DNA of 64,000 bases from Bacteroidota bacterium (GCA_025361565.1 JANYKN010000175.1:1-64000); one strand, 5' to 3'. Numbered from the stretch's first letter, positions 36,141-45,951 are shown. Translations and numbers: made by a program. Notes: generated from the letters alone by a model not told the origin.

Positions 36141-37352
36141 ATGAATATTCTAATTGTTGACGACGAACCCATTAATGTGCTGCTGCTGGAAAGCTTGCTG
36201 AAAAGTAAGTATGAAACTGCGTCAGCAGAAAATGGACTAGATGCCTACAATAAAATAATTGAGTCACCTCCCGATATTGTACTTTTAGATATTCTGATGC
36301 CTTATATGGATGGTTTTGAGACTCTTGAAAAAATTAAAACCAATAAAAATCTAGCCAATATTATTGTAATCATGATTACAGCCAAAGTTGAAAAAGATGA
36401 TGTTAAGAAAGCCATGCTTTTGGGTGCTGATGATTACATCAAAAAACCAATTGATGCTACAGAGTTGTATACAAAAATTGACATTCATACCCGTTTGAAA
36501 AATTCTCAGGACAGAATAATGGAATATCAAGTTTATGCTAATATTCACGAAAGCATGATCTCTGCCCAACGAATTCAACAATCATTATTACCTGACAAAC
36601 AGCACTTTTCAAGGATATTTCCAAATTCATTCATTCTCTTTAAACCTAGAGATATGATTGGTGGAGATTTATATTTTGTATCACAAAAATTAAATAAAAA
36701 ATTTATCAGTGTTTGCGATTCAACAGGTCACGGAGTTCCTGCAGCGATGATTTCGATATTGGTTTACATGGAATTAAGCTGGATTGTAAACAAATCAAAT
36801 ATTACGGAGCCGCTTCAAGTTGCTAATAATTTAAAAGCTGAACTACTTAGTCACCTTGGACAATCTTCTGATACATATGCTTCTAGCAATGGACTTGATG
36901 CTATTTTTTGTGAATTTGATGAACAAAATCACATTTTAAAATTTGTTGGGGCAGGAAGACCGATTGTCATTCTTAGAAAAGGTGTAAATTCAATAGAAAT
37001 TAATGGTCAGCAAGTAAACTCCATTATGAACAAAAATGATTACTTCCTTTTCTACATCAGGGGAGATTTTATTACGCTTGACCTGGAATCTGTATTAGGC
37101 ACATTGAGTAATCATGAAATTCAGCTTCTGAAAGATGATGTTGTTTACTTTTTCTCAGATGGTATAACCGATCAGTTTGGTGGAGCTGAAGAGAAAAAGT
37201 TTTCAAAGAAGAAACTGATGGAATTGCTTATGGAAAGTCAGGGAAAATCATTGAAATCGCAAAAATTAATACTCTATAAAGAACTTGATAAATGGACTCA
37301 AAACCATGAGCAAACTGATGATATAGTAGTAATCGGTATACAGTTTTTTTAA
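36141..37352 (+). CDS. Response regulator with PP2C-type (SpoIIE/RsbU) output domain
   Basis: A 403-aa regulator. The receiver domain (1-120) has Asp7, Asp8, phospho-acceptor Asp50, Thr80 and Lys102. The C-terminal PP2C domain shows IGGDLYF, DSTGHGVPAAM and FFSDGITDQFGG, with the metal-binding Asp residues. It should dephosphorylate a partner, commonly an anti-sigma antagonist, when its receiver is phosphorylated. No partner kinase or anti-sigma gene is next to it. Confidence 0.93.
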   Translation: MNILIVDDEPINVLLLESLLKSKYETASAENGLDAYNKIIESPPDIVLLDILMPYMDGFETLEKIKTNKNLANIIVIMITAKVEKDDVKKAMLLGADDYIKKPIDATELYTKIDIHTRLKNSQDRIMEYQVYANIHESMISAQRIQQSLLPDKQHFSRIFPNSFILFKPRDMIGGDLYFVSQKLNKKFISVCDSTGHGVPAAMISILVYMELSWIVNKSNITEPLQVANNLKAELLSHLGQSSDTYASSNGLDAIFCEFDEQNHILKFVGAGRPIVILRKGVNSIEINGQQVNSIMNKNDYFLFYIRGDFITLDLESVLGTLSNHEIQLLKDDVVYFFSDGITDQFGGAEEKKFSKKKLMELLMESQGKSLKSQKLILYKELDKWTQNHEQTDDIVVIGIQFF

Positions 37353-37357
37353 CGAAA

Positions 37358-38065
37358 TTACTTAATTCTCGCTAATTTTTTTAATGCCTCTAAATTCAGA
37401 ATTTTTACTCTACGTCCATTCAATTCAATATATTTGTCGGATTTAAATTCTGATAATAAACGTATTACCGACTCTGTAGCTGTTCCAACCATATTAGCCA
37501 ATTCTTCACGAGTAAGACTGACTTTTAAAAAATTTTGTTCATCCAGTTCAAAAGTATCTTTCAATATCACAAGTACTTCAGCCAATCTCTCTCTTACTGT
37601 TTTTTGGGCTATATCTATTATAAATTTATTAGCTTCACCAAGCTCTTTTAATGATAACTTTAATACCTCCATTGAAAAATCGTTGTTCCCTTTTACCAAA
37701 TCCAAAAAAAGATTTCCGGGAATGAAACATAAAACGGCATCCTCAATTACTTTTGCAGTAGTGCAAGCAAGCTCCTGACTGATAATAGAACGATATCCCA
37801 TTATATTTCCGGGCTGAGTAAAGCGAATGATTTGTTCACGACCGTCAATTCCTGTTTTGTAGAGCTTTACAATTCCTTTATTCACACAATAAATACCACT
37901 TATCCTATTTCGCTCATGGTAAATAATATTACCACGTTTATAGTAATTACACCCTTTTTCAAAAGTAAGGATATTCATTTCTTCTTTTGACAAGTGTCTG
38001 AATATGGAGTTATAACCTAAACAATTGCTACAGGCCGGAATATTTTCCAGATTTCTCATTGCCAT
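37358..38065 (-). CDS. Crp/Fnr family transcriptional regulator
   Basis: A 235-aa regulator: cyclic-nucleotide-type beta barrel (about 30-140), long dimer helix, and a C-terminal winged helix with LTREELANMVGTATESVIRLLSEFK. The N-terminal CSNCLGYNSIF motif provides two cysteines, close to those of FNR-type oxygen sensors in Bacteroidota, but the usual full set for an Fe-S cluster is not certain here. It is convergent with the response-regulator gene (5-bp gap). It could start at MRNLENIP two codons later. Confidence 0.9.
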   Translation of the reverse strand: MAMRNLENIPACSNCLGYNSIFRHLSKEEMNILTFEKGCNYYKRGNIIYHERNRISGIYCVNKGIVKLYKTGIDGREQIIRFTQPGNIMGYRSIISQELACTTAKVIEDAVLCFIPGNLFLDLVKGNNDFSMEVLKLSLKELGEANKFIIDIAQKTVRERLAEVLVILKDTFELDEQNFLKVSLTREELANMVGTATESVIRLLSEFKSDKYIELNGRRVKILNLEALKKLARIK

Positions 38066-38266
38066 ATTTTCAAAGCTATTTATAGATAACCTTAATTTCT
38101 AATTTTGTGCAATATACAATATTAAAGTATATTTGTGAAAAGATTTAAATAATTAATTAGGCCAACATTCTATTTTAATTTACCTTAAAGTGCTAATTTC
38201 TTTACATTTAAATATTTTTTTACATCAGATTAAATTAATACAATTTTAATATCCTATTTTCACATT

Positions 38267-38689
38267 ATGAAAAACTCTATCAATGCAAAGTGGAAAGGAA
38301 ATATGGCCTTCGAAACTGAAATTGGAGGGCATATAATTATATTGGATGCTGACGAAAGTGTTGGTGGTCAAAATCTTGGACCTAGACCAAAACCTCTTAT
38401 GATGGCTGCACTTGCAGGCTGCACAGGTATGGATGTAGTTTCAATACTTAAAAAGATGAAGGTTGAGTTTAATGATTTAAACATCAGAGTTGAAGGAGAT
38501 TTAACAGAAGAAAACCCAAAGCATTTTTTTAAAATGAAAGTGATCTATGAATTTACCGGTAATGATTTACCGATGGACAAACTTCAAAAAGCAGTTAGTC
38601 TTTCTGAAGAAAAATATTGTGGAGTTAGAGCAAGTTATAGCAAAGCAATGGAAGTTAGCTCAGAAATTATAATTATTAACGACAAATAA
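38267..38689 (+). CDS. OsmC family protein
   Basis: A 140-aa OsmC/Ohr-fold protein. The first redox Cys is in LAALAGCTGMDVVSILKK and the second in EEKYCGVRASYSKA, the usual pair. Such enzymes reduce organic hydroperoxides, or serve as small thiol-dependent stress proteins. The following DUF2461 gene starts 11 bp after the stop and probably shares its transcript. Confidence 0.92.
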   Translation: MKNSINAKWKGNMAFETEIGGHIIILDADESVGGQNLGPRPKPLMMAALAGCTGMDVVSILKKMKVEFNDLNIRVEGDLTEENPKHFFKMKVIYEFTGNDLPMDKLQKAVSLSEEKYCGVRASYSKAMEVSSEIIIINDK

Positions 38690-38700
38690 TAAAAAGTTCA

Positions 38701-39375
38701 ATGAATTTTAACGATATTCTGTTTTTTTTATCAGAGCTTTCAAAAAATAATAACCGTGAATGGTTTAGCGACAACAAAGAAAAATATTTGAAAGTTAAAA
38801 ACGACTTTGAACAAATTATTCAGGAGTTTATTCCTCGAATACGTTCAATTGATTCTTCAATAGGTGCAATCGAAGCCAAAGATTGTGTTTTTCGAATATA
38901 TCGCGATGTCCGGTTTTCGAAGAATAAAGATCCCTATAAAATACACTTTGGAGCCTATATTTCTAAAGATGGGAGAAAAGGGAGAAAAGCAGGATACTAT
39001 CTTCACATACAGCCAGGGCAATCGTTTATTGCAGCAGGGGCATATATGCCGGAGGCTGAATTATTAAAAGAAATCCGATATGAAATTTTTGAAAAAATAG
39101 AAGACTTTAAACAAATTATTGAAAATAAGCAATTTAAAAAGTGTTTTTCAAAACTCGAAGGTGATAAATTAAAAACATTTCCAAAAGGTTTTCCAAAAGA
39201 CTTTGAAGATATTGAATTACTTAAGCTAAAGAGCTTTGAAATCTTGCATCCAATCCCAGATGACAAATTAAATTCGGCAAATATTGATGAATATTTACTT
39301 CAATTAATTGAAATTGCATATCCTTACAACTCCTTTTTTAATAGCGTAATAGCAAATACCTTAGAAAATAAATAA
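38701..39375 (+). CDS. DUF2461 (TIGR02453) family protein
   Basis: A 224-aa protein matching DUF2461 over its length: NNREWFSDNKEKYL, VFRIYRDVRFSKNKDPYKIHFGAYIS, GYYLHIQPGQSFIAAGAYMPEA. Function is unknown, though the family is widespread and often in small operons. No signal peptide. It lies 11 bp after the OsmC gene. Confidence 0.93.
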   Translation: MNFNDILFFLSELSKNNNREWFSDNKEKYLKVKNDFEQIIQEFIPRIRSIDSSIGAIEAKDCVFRIYRDVRFSKNKDPYKIHFGAYISKDGRKGRKAGYYLHIQPGQSFIAAGAYMPEAELLKEIRYEIFEKIEDFKQIIENKQFKKCFSKLEGDKLKTFPKGFPKDFEDIELLKLKSFEILHPIPDDKLNSANIDEYLLQLIEIAYPYNSFFNSVIANTLENK

Positions 39376-39407
39376 ACAGCTGTACCAAGTATAGATTTAT
39401 ACTTACT

Positions 39408-39845
39408 TTAATTATGAACTATAATGGAGTTTTGGCCTTGATTATAATCTACATTATAAATCTTTAGAGGAATTGATGCAGGTCCTTCAAATGGTGTTCC
39501 ATCTTGCATTAAATTGAATTTTGATAAGCAAACTTTATCATAAGCGAAGATTCCTGTTTCATCAAGATCAACACGTCCCCAATCATCGTTAGGATCATAC
39601 GTACATGTTGCATCGAAAGCCATAAAAGTCTCAAAATCTTTTCTGGTAATAATTACACCTCTTCCCATGTAGCCCTCGTTTGGAATAATAATTGAACTCC
39701 CATATGAATTTAGTTTGCTATAAACCGGGCTGTTTAGTTCAATAATAAAATTAACATAAACTTCAGGCACTGGATTGTTGTTTTCGCAACTAAAAAAAAC
39801 AAACGGTAAAAGTATAATTAGAATAATTAATCGTAACTTTGACAT
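39408..39845 (-). CDS. Lipoprotein with a Rieske-like fold pattern
   Basis: A 145-aa lipoprotein: signal MSKLRLIILIILLPFVFFSC with Cys20. The mature part has MAFDATCTYDPNDDWG and a second Cys (KVCLSK) spaced as in Bacteroidota Rieske-like lipoproteins, but the His ligands of a true Rieske 2Fe-2S site are not seen. It is probably a structural or binding relative. It faces the divergent 155-aa gene, 3 bp apart from its start. Confidence 0.65.
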   Translation of the reverse strand: MSKLRLIILIILLPFVFFSCENNNPVPEVYVNFIIELNSPVYSKLNSYGSSIIIPNEGYMGRGVIITRKDFETFMAFDATCTYDPNDDWGRVDLDETGIFAYDKVCLSKFNLMQDGTPFEGPASIPLKIYNVDYNQGQNSIIVHN

Positions 39846-39848
39846 GGT

Positions 39849-40316
39849 ATGAAGATAATTTTTTATTATAACGCAAATGTAATAAAATTATTTGTTGTGG
39901 GTTTTTTCCTTTTTTTTTGTAATAGTATTTCTAATGCACAGGACGATCCAATAAGTCAGGAACTTCAAAAAGAAAAACAAGACATTATTGGGGTAAATTT
40001 TACCAAAAAAGAAGCAGAAGAACTAAAGCACATCAATACAAAATTTGCTTTGACTGATAAAGAGAAAGAGCTTCGCTCAAAACAAATGAGTGGTCAAAAA
40101 ATAGGACTAATCGATAAATATAGAATTGGCAGGGCCAATCGAAAAGATTACATGAGAGCAAAAAAATTAGCCAAATTTAACGAAAATGTAGTTCTTAGCA
40201 GGCAAAACGAAAAAACGAAAACCAGAATGAAGGAAAATAAAAAACGAGCTGAAGCAAAATATAAAAAAGAAAAAAGGAAGAAGAAAAAGAAATCGTTTTT
40301 TAATTTATTCAAATAA
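39849..40316 (+). CDS. Secreted, highly basic protein
   Basis: A 155-aa protein with an N-terminal membrane/signal segment ending at SNAQ (about residue 30), so probably exported. The rest is a very lysine-rich, helical stretch ending in a poly-Lys/Arg tail before KSFFNLFK. No family recognised. It is divergent from the 145-aa lipoprotein. Confidence 0.6.
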   Translation: MKIIFYYNANVIKLFVVGFFLFFCNSISNAQDDPISQELQKEKQDIIGVNFTKKEAEELKHINTKFALTDKEKELRSKQMSGQKIGLIDKYRIGRANRKDYMRAKKLAKFNENVVLSRQNEKTKTRMKENKKRAEAKYKKEKRKKKKKSFFNLFK

Positions 40317-40384
40317 CTATAAATGAATTAATTGAAACAAGCATAAGATTGTTTATTTTTGTTTTATAATTAAGGAATATAATC

Positions 40385-40744
40385 ATGGAATTAGATAATG
40401 TTATATACATTGTTATAACAATTGTAATATTTGTTGTTAGCCTTTTAGGACAAAGTAAAAAAAAGAAAATTGAAAAACCCGAAGAAAAAGATGAAATAGA
40501 ATATTCGTTAAATGATTTTGAAAAATTATTATTGAGAAAAGAAGAATTCCGAAACGCTGAACCAATAGTTGAACGACCAGAATCAAATGAAAAATCATTA
40601 GATGAAGGGGCTGTTGCAGAAAAATCAGAAACAAATATCCAAAAACACTTTCAGCCCGAAGAAAAAGACAACGATGATGGATTTGACATTAAATCTGCCA
40701 TTATATATTCATCTATTCTAGAACGCAAAAAATTTAGAAGATAA
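40385..40744 (+). CDS. Small single-pass membrane protein
   Basis: A 119-aa protein with one N-terminal transmembrane segment (IYIVITIVIFVVSLL) and an acidic, low-complexity cytoplasmic tail rich in Glu and Lys. The family is not recognised. It lies 155 bp upstream of the greA start and shares its direction, but greA has its own promoter box. Confidence 0.6.
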   Translation: MELDNVIYIVITIVIFVVSLLGQSKKKKIEKPEEKDEIEYSLNDFEKLLLRKEEFRNAEPIVERPESNEKSLDEGAVAEKSETNIQKHFQPEEKDNDDGFDIKSAIIYSSILERKKFRR

Positions 40745-40819
40745 AGTCTTAATATCTAATTATTAGCGTCTTAAGATGACTGTTTAAATCTGAGAATTTG
40801 AAAATAATAAAATATTAAT

Positions 40820-40827
40820 TATCTTTG
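40820..40827 (+). promoter_or_regulatory. -7 box of greA
   Basis: TATCTTTG matches the Bacteroidota TAnnTTTG box, 79 bp before the greA ATG at 40899. Confidence 0.6.
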
Positions 40828-40835
40828 TCGGGTAA

Positions 40836-40872
40836 AGAGTCCAAATTCCGATTGGAGTGTGGATTCTTTTTT
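40836..40872 (+). promoter_or_regulatory. Possible attenuator in the greA leader
   Basis: AGAGTCCA (40836-40843) can pair with TGGATTCT (40860-40867), followed by a T run: an intrinsic terminator within the 5' UTR. Alternatively TCCAA (40840-40844) can pair with TTGGA (40852-40856), which would prevent it. The two folds exclude each other. Confidence 0.45.
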
Positions 40873-40898
40873 ATTTACATAAATTTAATATAATAGAT

Positions 40899-41372
40899 AT
40901 GGCCAAAGTTTCATATATGACTTTAGAAGGATTAAGGAAGCTGAAAGAAGAATTGGATCAATTAACAAAGATTGAAAGGCCTAAAATTTCAGCTCAAATT
41001 GCCGAAGCAAGAGATAAAGGAGATCTTTCTGAAAATGCAGAATATGATGCAGCTAAGGAAGCACAAGGTTTACTTGAATTAAAGATCTCGAAACTTCAGG
41101 AACTTGTTATTAATTCAAGAGTAATTGATGAAAGCAAAATTGATTCTTCAATGGTTCAGATTTGTACAAAAGTAAAATTATTGAATCTTAAAAATAAAGC
41201 AATCATGGAATATACATTGGTTGCTGAGACTGAAGCAGATTTAAAAGCAGGAAAAATTTCCGTTGAAACTCCCATTGCAAAAGGATTACTTGGCAAAAAA
41301 GTAGGAGATAAAGTATCTATTCAGGTTCCAAACGGTATTTTGGATTTAGAAATTCTAAATATTTCTATTTAA
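40899..41372 (+). CDS. greA: Transcription elongation factor GreA
   Basis: A 157-aa Gre factor that rescues backtracked RNA polymerase by stimulating cleavage of the nascent RNA. The coiled-coil domain holds EARDKGDLSENAEYDAAKEAQ with the tip acidic residues, and the C-terminal globular domain has TPIAKGLLGKKVGD. The start is at 40899 (MAKVSYMT), which has a proper Gre N-terminus; the longer frame adds 14 unrelated codons over the leader. Length is as expected. Confidence 0.96.
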   Translation: MAKVSYMTLEGLRKLKEELDQLTKIERPKISAQIAEARDKGDLSENAEYDAAKEAQGLLELKISKLQELVINSRVIDESKIDSSMVQICTKVKLLNLKNKAIMEYTLVAETEADLKAGKISVETPIAKGLLGKKVGDKVSIQVPNGILDLEILNISI

Positions 41373-41390
41373 AGATTAATTATTCTAAAA

Positions 41391-41438
41391 AAAAATAAGG
41401 CTTTCCTTTAAAAAATGGGAAGCCTTATTTTTTTCTAT
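41391..41438 (+). terminator. greA terminator
   Basis: AATAAGGCTTTCC and GGGAAGCCTTATT pair around a loop of about 10 nt, followed by a T run. Located 19-66 bp after the greA stop. Confidence 0.8.
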
Positions 41439-41509
41439 TAATATCCCACAAATAAGAATTCGTTAAAAATTACTATTTTAGCTGGACTCTAATCAATATA
41501 ATCATTTCT

Positions 41510-42997
41510 ATGCGAAAAATATTCATCTTGTTCTTCATCTCAATTTTTCCGAAAATATATAGTCAGGATACTATCCTTAGTTTGAGAAACCACAATTTAA
41601 ACCAGGCAATAAATAATCTTAAAAAAGATAAGGATTTAAAAAATGCTTCAATTGGTTTTGTAGCAAAAGATATAAAATCTGGTGAAATTATTGCAGCATT
41701 TAATCCGGATTTAAGTATGATGCCAGCATCTACTCAGAAAATTATTACAACGGCGACTGCATTTGAGGTTTTGGGCAAAAATTATAGATTTAACACCATT
41801 TTGCAGTACTCTGGAACAATAGATACAATACATCATGTGCTAAATGGAAATATATATATTAAAGGTGGCGCTGATCCTACCTTAGGTTCAATCTATTTTG
41901 ATAAAACAAAAAAGTACGATTTTATAAAAACTTGGATTCAATCAATTATTGATTTGAAAATAGATTCAATTGAAGGCTCTGTTATAGGAGATGCATCAAA
42001 ATACAGTAACGAAATCGCCTGTCCAAAATGGGCATGGGAAGATGTTGGGAACTACTATGGTGCAGGTGCCAATGGACTTACTGTTTTCGATAATTTATAC
42101 GAATTGCATTTTAAGTCTTCAGCAATGCCTGATACACTGGCTACAGTTACATTTATTGACCCTGAAATTCCGGGATTAGTAATTCATAATGAAGTTATAT
42201 CTTCAAATAATCCTAATGATGCTTTTATCTTTGGAGCTCCTTATCAGTATTTACATGAGGTTAGAGGTACTATTCCAAAAGCCAGGAATGATTTTTCGAT
42301 AAAAGGAGCTATTCCTGATCCTGCTTATTTTATTGCATGGAAATTACAAAATGAATTAGAAAATTCGAAAATTAAATGTAATGGCAAACCAAATACTGTA
42401 AGGGGCCTGCTTTTAAATGGCGATTCAATAACAGAGAAAAGACAAGATATTCAAATACATAATTCACCATTACTATCCGAAATAGTTAATATTACTAACA
42501 AAAACAGCATTGATTTGTTTGCCGAACATTTATTAATTGAAATTGGATATTCAGTAAAAAAATCAGGTTCTTATGAATTAGGGTTATCAGTAATCAGTGA
42601 TTTTTGGAAATTAAGGGGAATGGATATGGATGGCTTTTATATGTTTGATGGAAGTGGTTTGTCGCGCTCTAATTCAATAACTCCCAATCAATTGGTTTTC
42701 GTTCTTAATTATATGAAAACCAAAAGTAAAAACTTTGATGCATTTTACAGCACTTTGCCGGTAGCTGGTAAGTCTGGAACCTTAACATCAGTCGGGAAAA
42801 ATACAAGTGCAGAGGGAGTTGTACATGCAAAAAGTGGTTCGGTTGACCGAGTCAGGGCTTACTCAGGTTATGTTACAACTAAATCAGGAAGAGAATTAAC
42901 ATTTTGTATGAACATATCAAATTACAATTGTACAGATTATGAATGTAGAAAAAAACTTGAGGGGCTAATGATAGCCCTTGCTGATTTTAATTTATAA
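41510..42997 (+). CDS. dacB: D-alanyl-D-alanine carboxypeptidase/endopeptidase (PBP4, DacB-type)
   Basis: A 495-aa class C penicillin-binding protein that trims peptidoglycan peptides in the periplasm. A signal peptide covers residues 1-18. The SxxK motif is ASTQK with Ser74 and Lys77, and the KTG-type motif is HAKSGSVDRV near the C-terminus. The SxN motif region reads NSIDLFAEHLL, where the Asn appears as Asp, so the enzyme may be atypical. The large insert between SxxK and SxN fits the PBP4 type. Confidence 0.9.
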   Translation: MRKIFILFFISIFPKIYSQDTILSLRNHNLNQAINNLKKDKDLKNASIGFVAKDIKSGEIIAAFNPDLSMMPASTQKIITTATAFEVLGKNYRFNTILQYSGTIDTIHHVLNGNIYIKGGADPTLGSIYFDKTKKYDFIKTWIQSIIDLKIDSIEGSVIGDASKYSNEIACPKWAWEDVGNYYGAGANGLTVFDNLYELHFKSSAMPDTLATVTFIDPEIPGLVIHNEVISSNNPNDAFIFGAPYQYLHEVRGTIPKARNDFSIKGAIPDPAYFIAWKLQNELENSKIKCNGKPNTVRGLLLNGDSITEKRQDIQIHNSPLLSEIVNITNKNSIDLFAEHLLIEIGYSVKKSGSYELGLSVISDFWKLRGMDMDGFYMFDGSGLSRSNSITPNQLVFVLNYMKTKSKNFDAFYSTLPVAGKSGTLTSVGKNTSAEGVVHAKSGSVDRVRAYSGYVTTKSGRELTFCMNISNYNCTDYECRKKLEGLMIALADFNL

Positions 42998-42998
42998 A

Positions 42999-43031
42999 AA
43001 AATAGGATGCGGTTTGAAAACATCCTATTTT
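42999..43031. terminator. Bidirectional terminator between dacB and the reductase
   Basis: AAAATAGGATG (42999-43009) and CATCCTATTTT (43021-43031) form a perfect 11-bp stem between convergent genes. Confidence 0.8.
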
Positions 43032-43051
43032 ATATTCAAAAGTAGCTTTTT

Positions 43052-45619
43052 TTATCCACATTTTGAAGTGCCACAGCTTTGGCAAATTAAGCATCCTTCC
43101 TGATAGATAAGCGTATGCGATCCACAATTTTCGCATTCAATCCCTTCTTTTGCTTTTGTTCCATCGGGGATATATTGTTTTAGCGCTCTTTCAACACCAT
43201 TTTTCCATGTGTTAATTGTCTCACTATCAAGATGTAATGAAGAAACTAAGTTTACAGCGTTTTGAATAGGCATACCATGCCTCAAAACTCCTGAAATAAG
43301 TTTTGCATAATTCCAGAATTCCTGGTTGAATTTATAGGACAATCCTTCAATCGTAACATGGAAGCCATATTTGTTCGTATACTTAAAATCATAGCGTTTA
43401 CTTCCATTTTCAAAACGGTTTTTAATAATAAACCCTTTTATAATAGATTTAGGAATAGGCAATGCATCATCTTCTGCAATACCTGTAAAAATTTCATAAG
43501 GTCTTCCATTAAGTATCCCTACAAAAGCAATCCATTTTTCATTATTGTTCTGAAATCTCACAATATCAGCTTCAAGTTCAACCGGACGCTTTGGTGAATG
43601 GGTTTGAATAAAATCATCTTCTTTATTTTCCTTTTTTGTGGTAAGTAAAACACCATCCCTTGAGCCATCGCGATAAACAGTTACTCCCTTGCATCCGCTC
43701 TTCCATGCTTCTATATAAAGATCCCAAACCAGTTCCTTTTTTGCACTTTCAGGGAGGTTTACAGTTACGCTTATAGAATGATCAACCCATTTTTGAACAG
43801 CACCCTGCATTTTAACTTTAGCTAACCAATCAACATCATTTGAGGTAGCTTTATAATATGGAGATTTTTTTACTATCTCATTAACTTGTTCATCATTGTA
43901 TAGCTTTACTTGATCAACATTATAATTATTTGCCTTTAACCAAGTAATAAAATGATGATGAAATACATTATATTCCTCCCATGAATCCCCAACTTCATCA
44001 ATATGAGCAACTACCACATTATTATCATTTGGATTTACTTTTCTACGTCTTCTATAAAAAGGCATAAATACAGGCTCTATGCCAGAAGTTGTTTGGCTCA
44101 TTAAACTGGTTGTTCCAGTAGGGGCAATAGTTAGTAATGCAATATTCCTTCTGCCATATTTCGACATATCTTCATATAGCTGATTATCTGCATTCTTAAG
44201 TCTTAAAATAAAAGGATTATTCTTCTCCTTAATAGTATCATAAATTGCAAAAGCACCACGTTCTGAAGCCATGGTAATTGATGAACGATAAGCAGCCAAG
44301 GCAAGCGTTTTATGTACTTCAATTGAAAAATCCGTGGCATTATCACTTCCGTATCTCAAGCCTAAAGCAGCAATCATGTCACCTTCTGCAGTAATACCAA
44401 CACCTGTTCTTCGCCCTTCTTGGGCTTTTTTCTGTATGCTTAGCCAAAGGTTTTTTTCAGTTCTTTTTACTTCTTCAGATTCTGGATCATTATTTATTTT
44501 TTCAATAATTGCATCAATCTTTTCCAGTTCCAAATCGATGATATCATCCATAATTCGCTGAGCATATCCTACATGCTCTTTAAATAGATCGAAATTAAAT
44601 TTTGATGTTTCTGCAAAAGGATTCTCTACATAACTATAAAGATTAATGGCAAGTAATCTGCAACTATCATGAGGACAAAGTGGAATTTCGCCACAAGGAT
44701 TTGTAGAAACAGTCCGGTAGCCTAAATCTGCATAGCTATCAGGTACAGATTCATTTATAATCGTATCCCAGAATAGAATTCCAGGTTCCGCAGATTTCCA
44801 AGCATTATCAACAATTTTAGACCAGAGTTTTCGTGCATCAATTTCTTTTTTAAAAGTGGGGTTTTTAGAATCTACAGGAAATTGTTGGACATAAGGAGTA
44901 CCATCAATAACCGCTTTCATAAATTCATCGTCAATTTTAACCGAAACATTTGCACCTGTAACTTTCCCTTTTTCAAGTTTTGCATCAATAAAATCTTCAG
45001 AATCTGGATGCTTAATTGAAATACTCAACATTAAGGCTCCTCGCCGTCCATCCTGAGCAACTTCGCGTGTAGAATTAGAAAATCTTTCCATAAAAGGTAC
45101 AACCCCTGTTGAAGTTAAAGCACTATTTAATACATGACTTCCTTTTGGTCTTATATGTGATAAATCGTGACCTACACCCCCACGTCTTTTCATCAATTGA
45201 ACCTGCTCCTGATCAGTTTTCATAATTCCTCCATATGAGTCGGCCGGATTTTCCTCTCCAATTACAAAACAATTAGATAAAGATGCAACCTGATATCGGT
45301 TTCCAATTCCAGTCATTGGCCCTCCTTGAGGAATAATATATTTGAAATTCTTGAGTAAGTCAAAAATGATATTTTCACTTAATGGGTTTGGATATTTTTT
45401 TTCAACACGGTAAATTTCCTTTGCCAATCTTCTGTGCATATCATCAGGATTAGCTTCGAATATATTGCCATCGGAATCCTTTAAAGCATATTTATTAACC
45501 CAAACTTTAGCAGCCAATTCATCGCCTACAAAATATTCCAAGGCGCTTTTAAAGGCTTCGTCAAAATTATACGATTTTTCTTTTTTTGAGTTTTTAACGG
45601 TCATCGGTTCAATGTACAT
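43052..45619 (-). CDS. nrdJ: Adenosylcobalamin-dependent ribonucleotide reductase (class II)
   Basis: An 855-aa class II reductase that makes deoxyribonucleotides with a B12 radical and needs no oxygen. NPCGEIPLCPHDSCRLLAIN holds the active-site Cys and Glu region, preceded by the first redox Cys in SLSNCFV. TIAPTGTTSLMSQTTSGIEP matches the phosphate-binding loop. The C-terminus has a Cys-rich CENCGSHTLI...CLICQSC segment like other long NrdJ proteins, a likely zinc ribbon or redox shuttle. No cobalamin riboswitch was found in the upstream 330 bp. Confidence 0.94.
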   Translation of the reverse strand: MYIEPMTVKNSKKEKSYNFDEAFKSALEYFVGDELAAKVWVNKYALKDSDGNIFEANPDDMHRRLAKEIYRVEKKYPNPLSENIIFDLLKNFKYIIPQGGPMTGIGNRYQVASLSNCFVIGEENPADSYGGIMKTDQEQVQLMKRRGGVGHDLSHIRPKGSHVLNSALTSTGVVPFMERFSNSTREVAQDGRRGALMLSISIKHPDSEDFIDAKLEKGKVTGANVSVKIDDEFMKAVIDGTPYVQQFPVDSKNPTFKKEIDARKLWSKIVDNAWKSAEPGILFWDTIINESVPDSYADLGYRTVSTNPCGEIPLCPHDSCRLLAINLYSYVENPFAETSKFNFDLFKEHVGYAQRIMDDIIDLELEKIDAIIEKINNDPESEEVKRTEKNLWLSIQKKAQEGRRTGVGITAEGDMIAALGLRYGSDNATDFSIEVHKTLALAAYRSSITMASERGAFAIYDTIKEKNNPFILRLKNADNQLYEDMSKYGRRNIALLTIAPTGTTSLMSQTTSGIEPVFMPFYRRRRKVNPNDNNVVVAHIDEVGDSWEEYNVFHHHFITWLKANNYNVDQVKLYNDEQVNEIVKKSPYYKATSNDVDWLAKVKMQGAVQKWVDHSISVTVNLPESAKKELVWDLYIEAWKSGCKGVTVYRDGSRDGVLLTTKKENKEDDFIQTHSPKRPVELEADIVRFQNNNEKWIAFVGILNGRPYEIFTGIAEDDALPIPKSIIKGFIIKNRFENGSKRYDFKYTNKYGFHVTIEGLSYKFNQEFWNYAKLISGVLRHGMPIQNAVNLVSSLHLDSETINTWKNGVERALKQYIPDGTKAKEGIECENCGSHTLIYQEGCLICQSCGTSKCG

Positions 45620-45951
45620 TATTTTATGTTTTAAAGATGGTATTATTGATAATTAACTACTTATAAAAATAATTGTTGTCTGCAATTTATTACATAATTA
45701 TTAAACTAAAAAACAGCAACTTATAAATATAAAATCACAAAAAAAATATCTTGTTGATATCCTCTATTATGATATTGATTACCAATATAAATTTCAAAAC
45801 ATTAGTGTTGAAAAAAAGATAAATAAATTATTATAAAAAGTATTGAATAGAAATAATTGAAATAGAAAATTTTCAAAAGCATAAACACCCATATATTTCT
45901 TAAAACACTTCACATACAAGACTTTATATTAAGATTATATCCAATCAATAA
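45620..45951. other. AT-rich intergenic region upstream of nrdJ
   Basis: About 330 bp with no gene. I looked for a cobalamin riboswitch and saw no B12-box-like sequence. Confidence 0.45.

Noticed and set aside
45620-45951. Cobalamin riboswitch before nrdJ
   Set aside because: No B12-box-like sequence or multi-stem structure was found in this AT-rich stretch.
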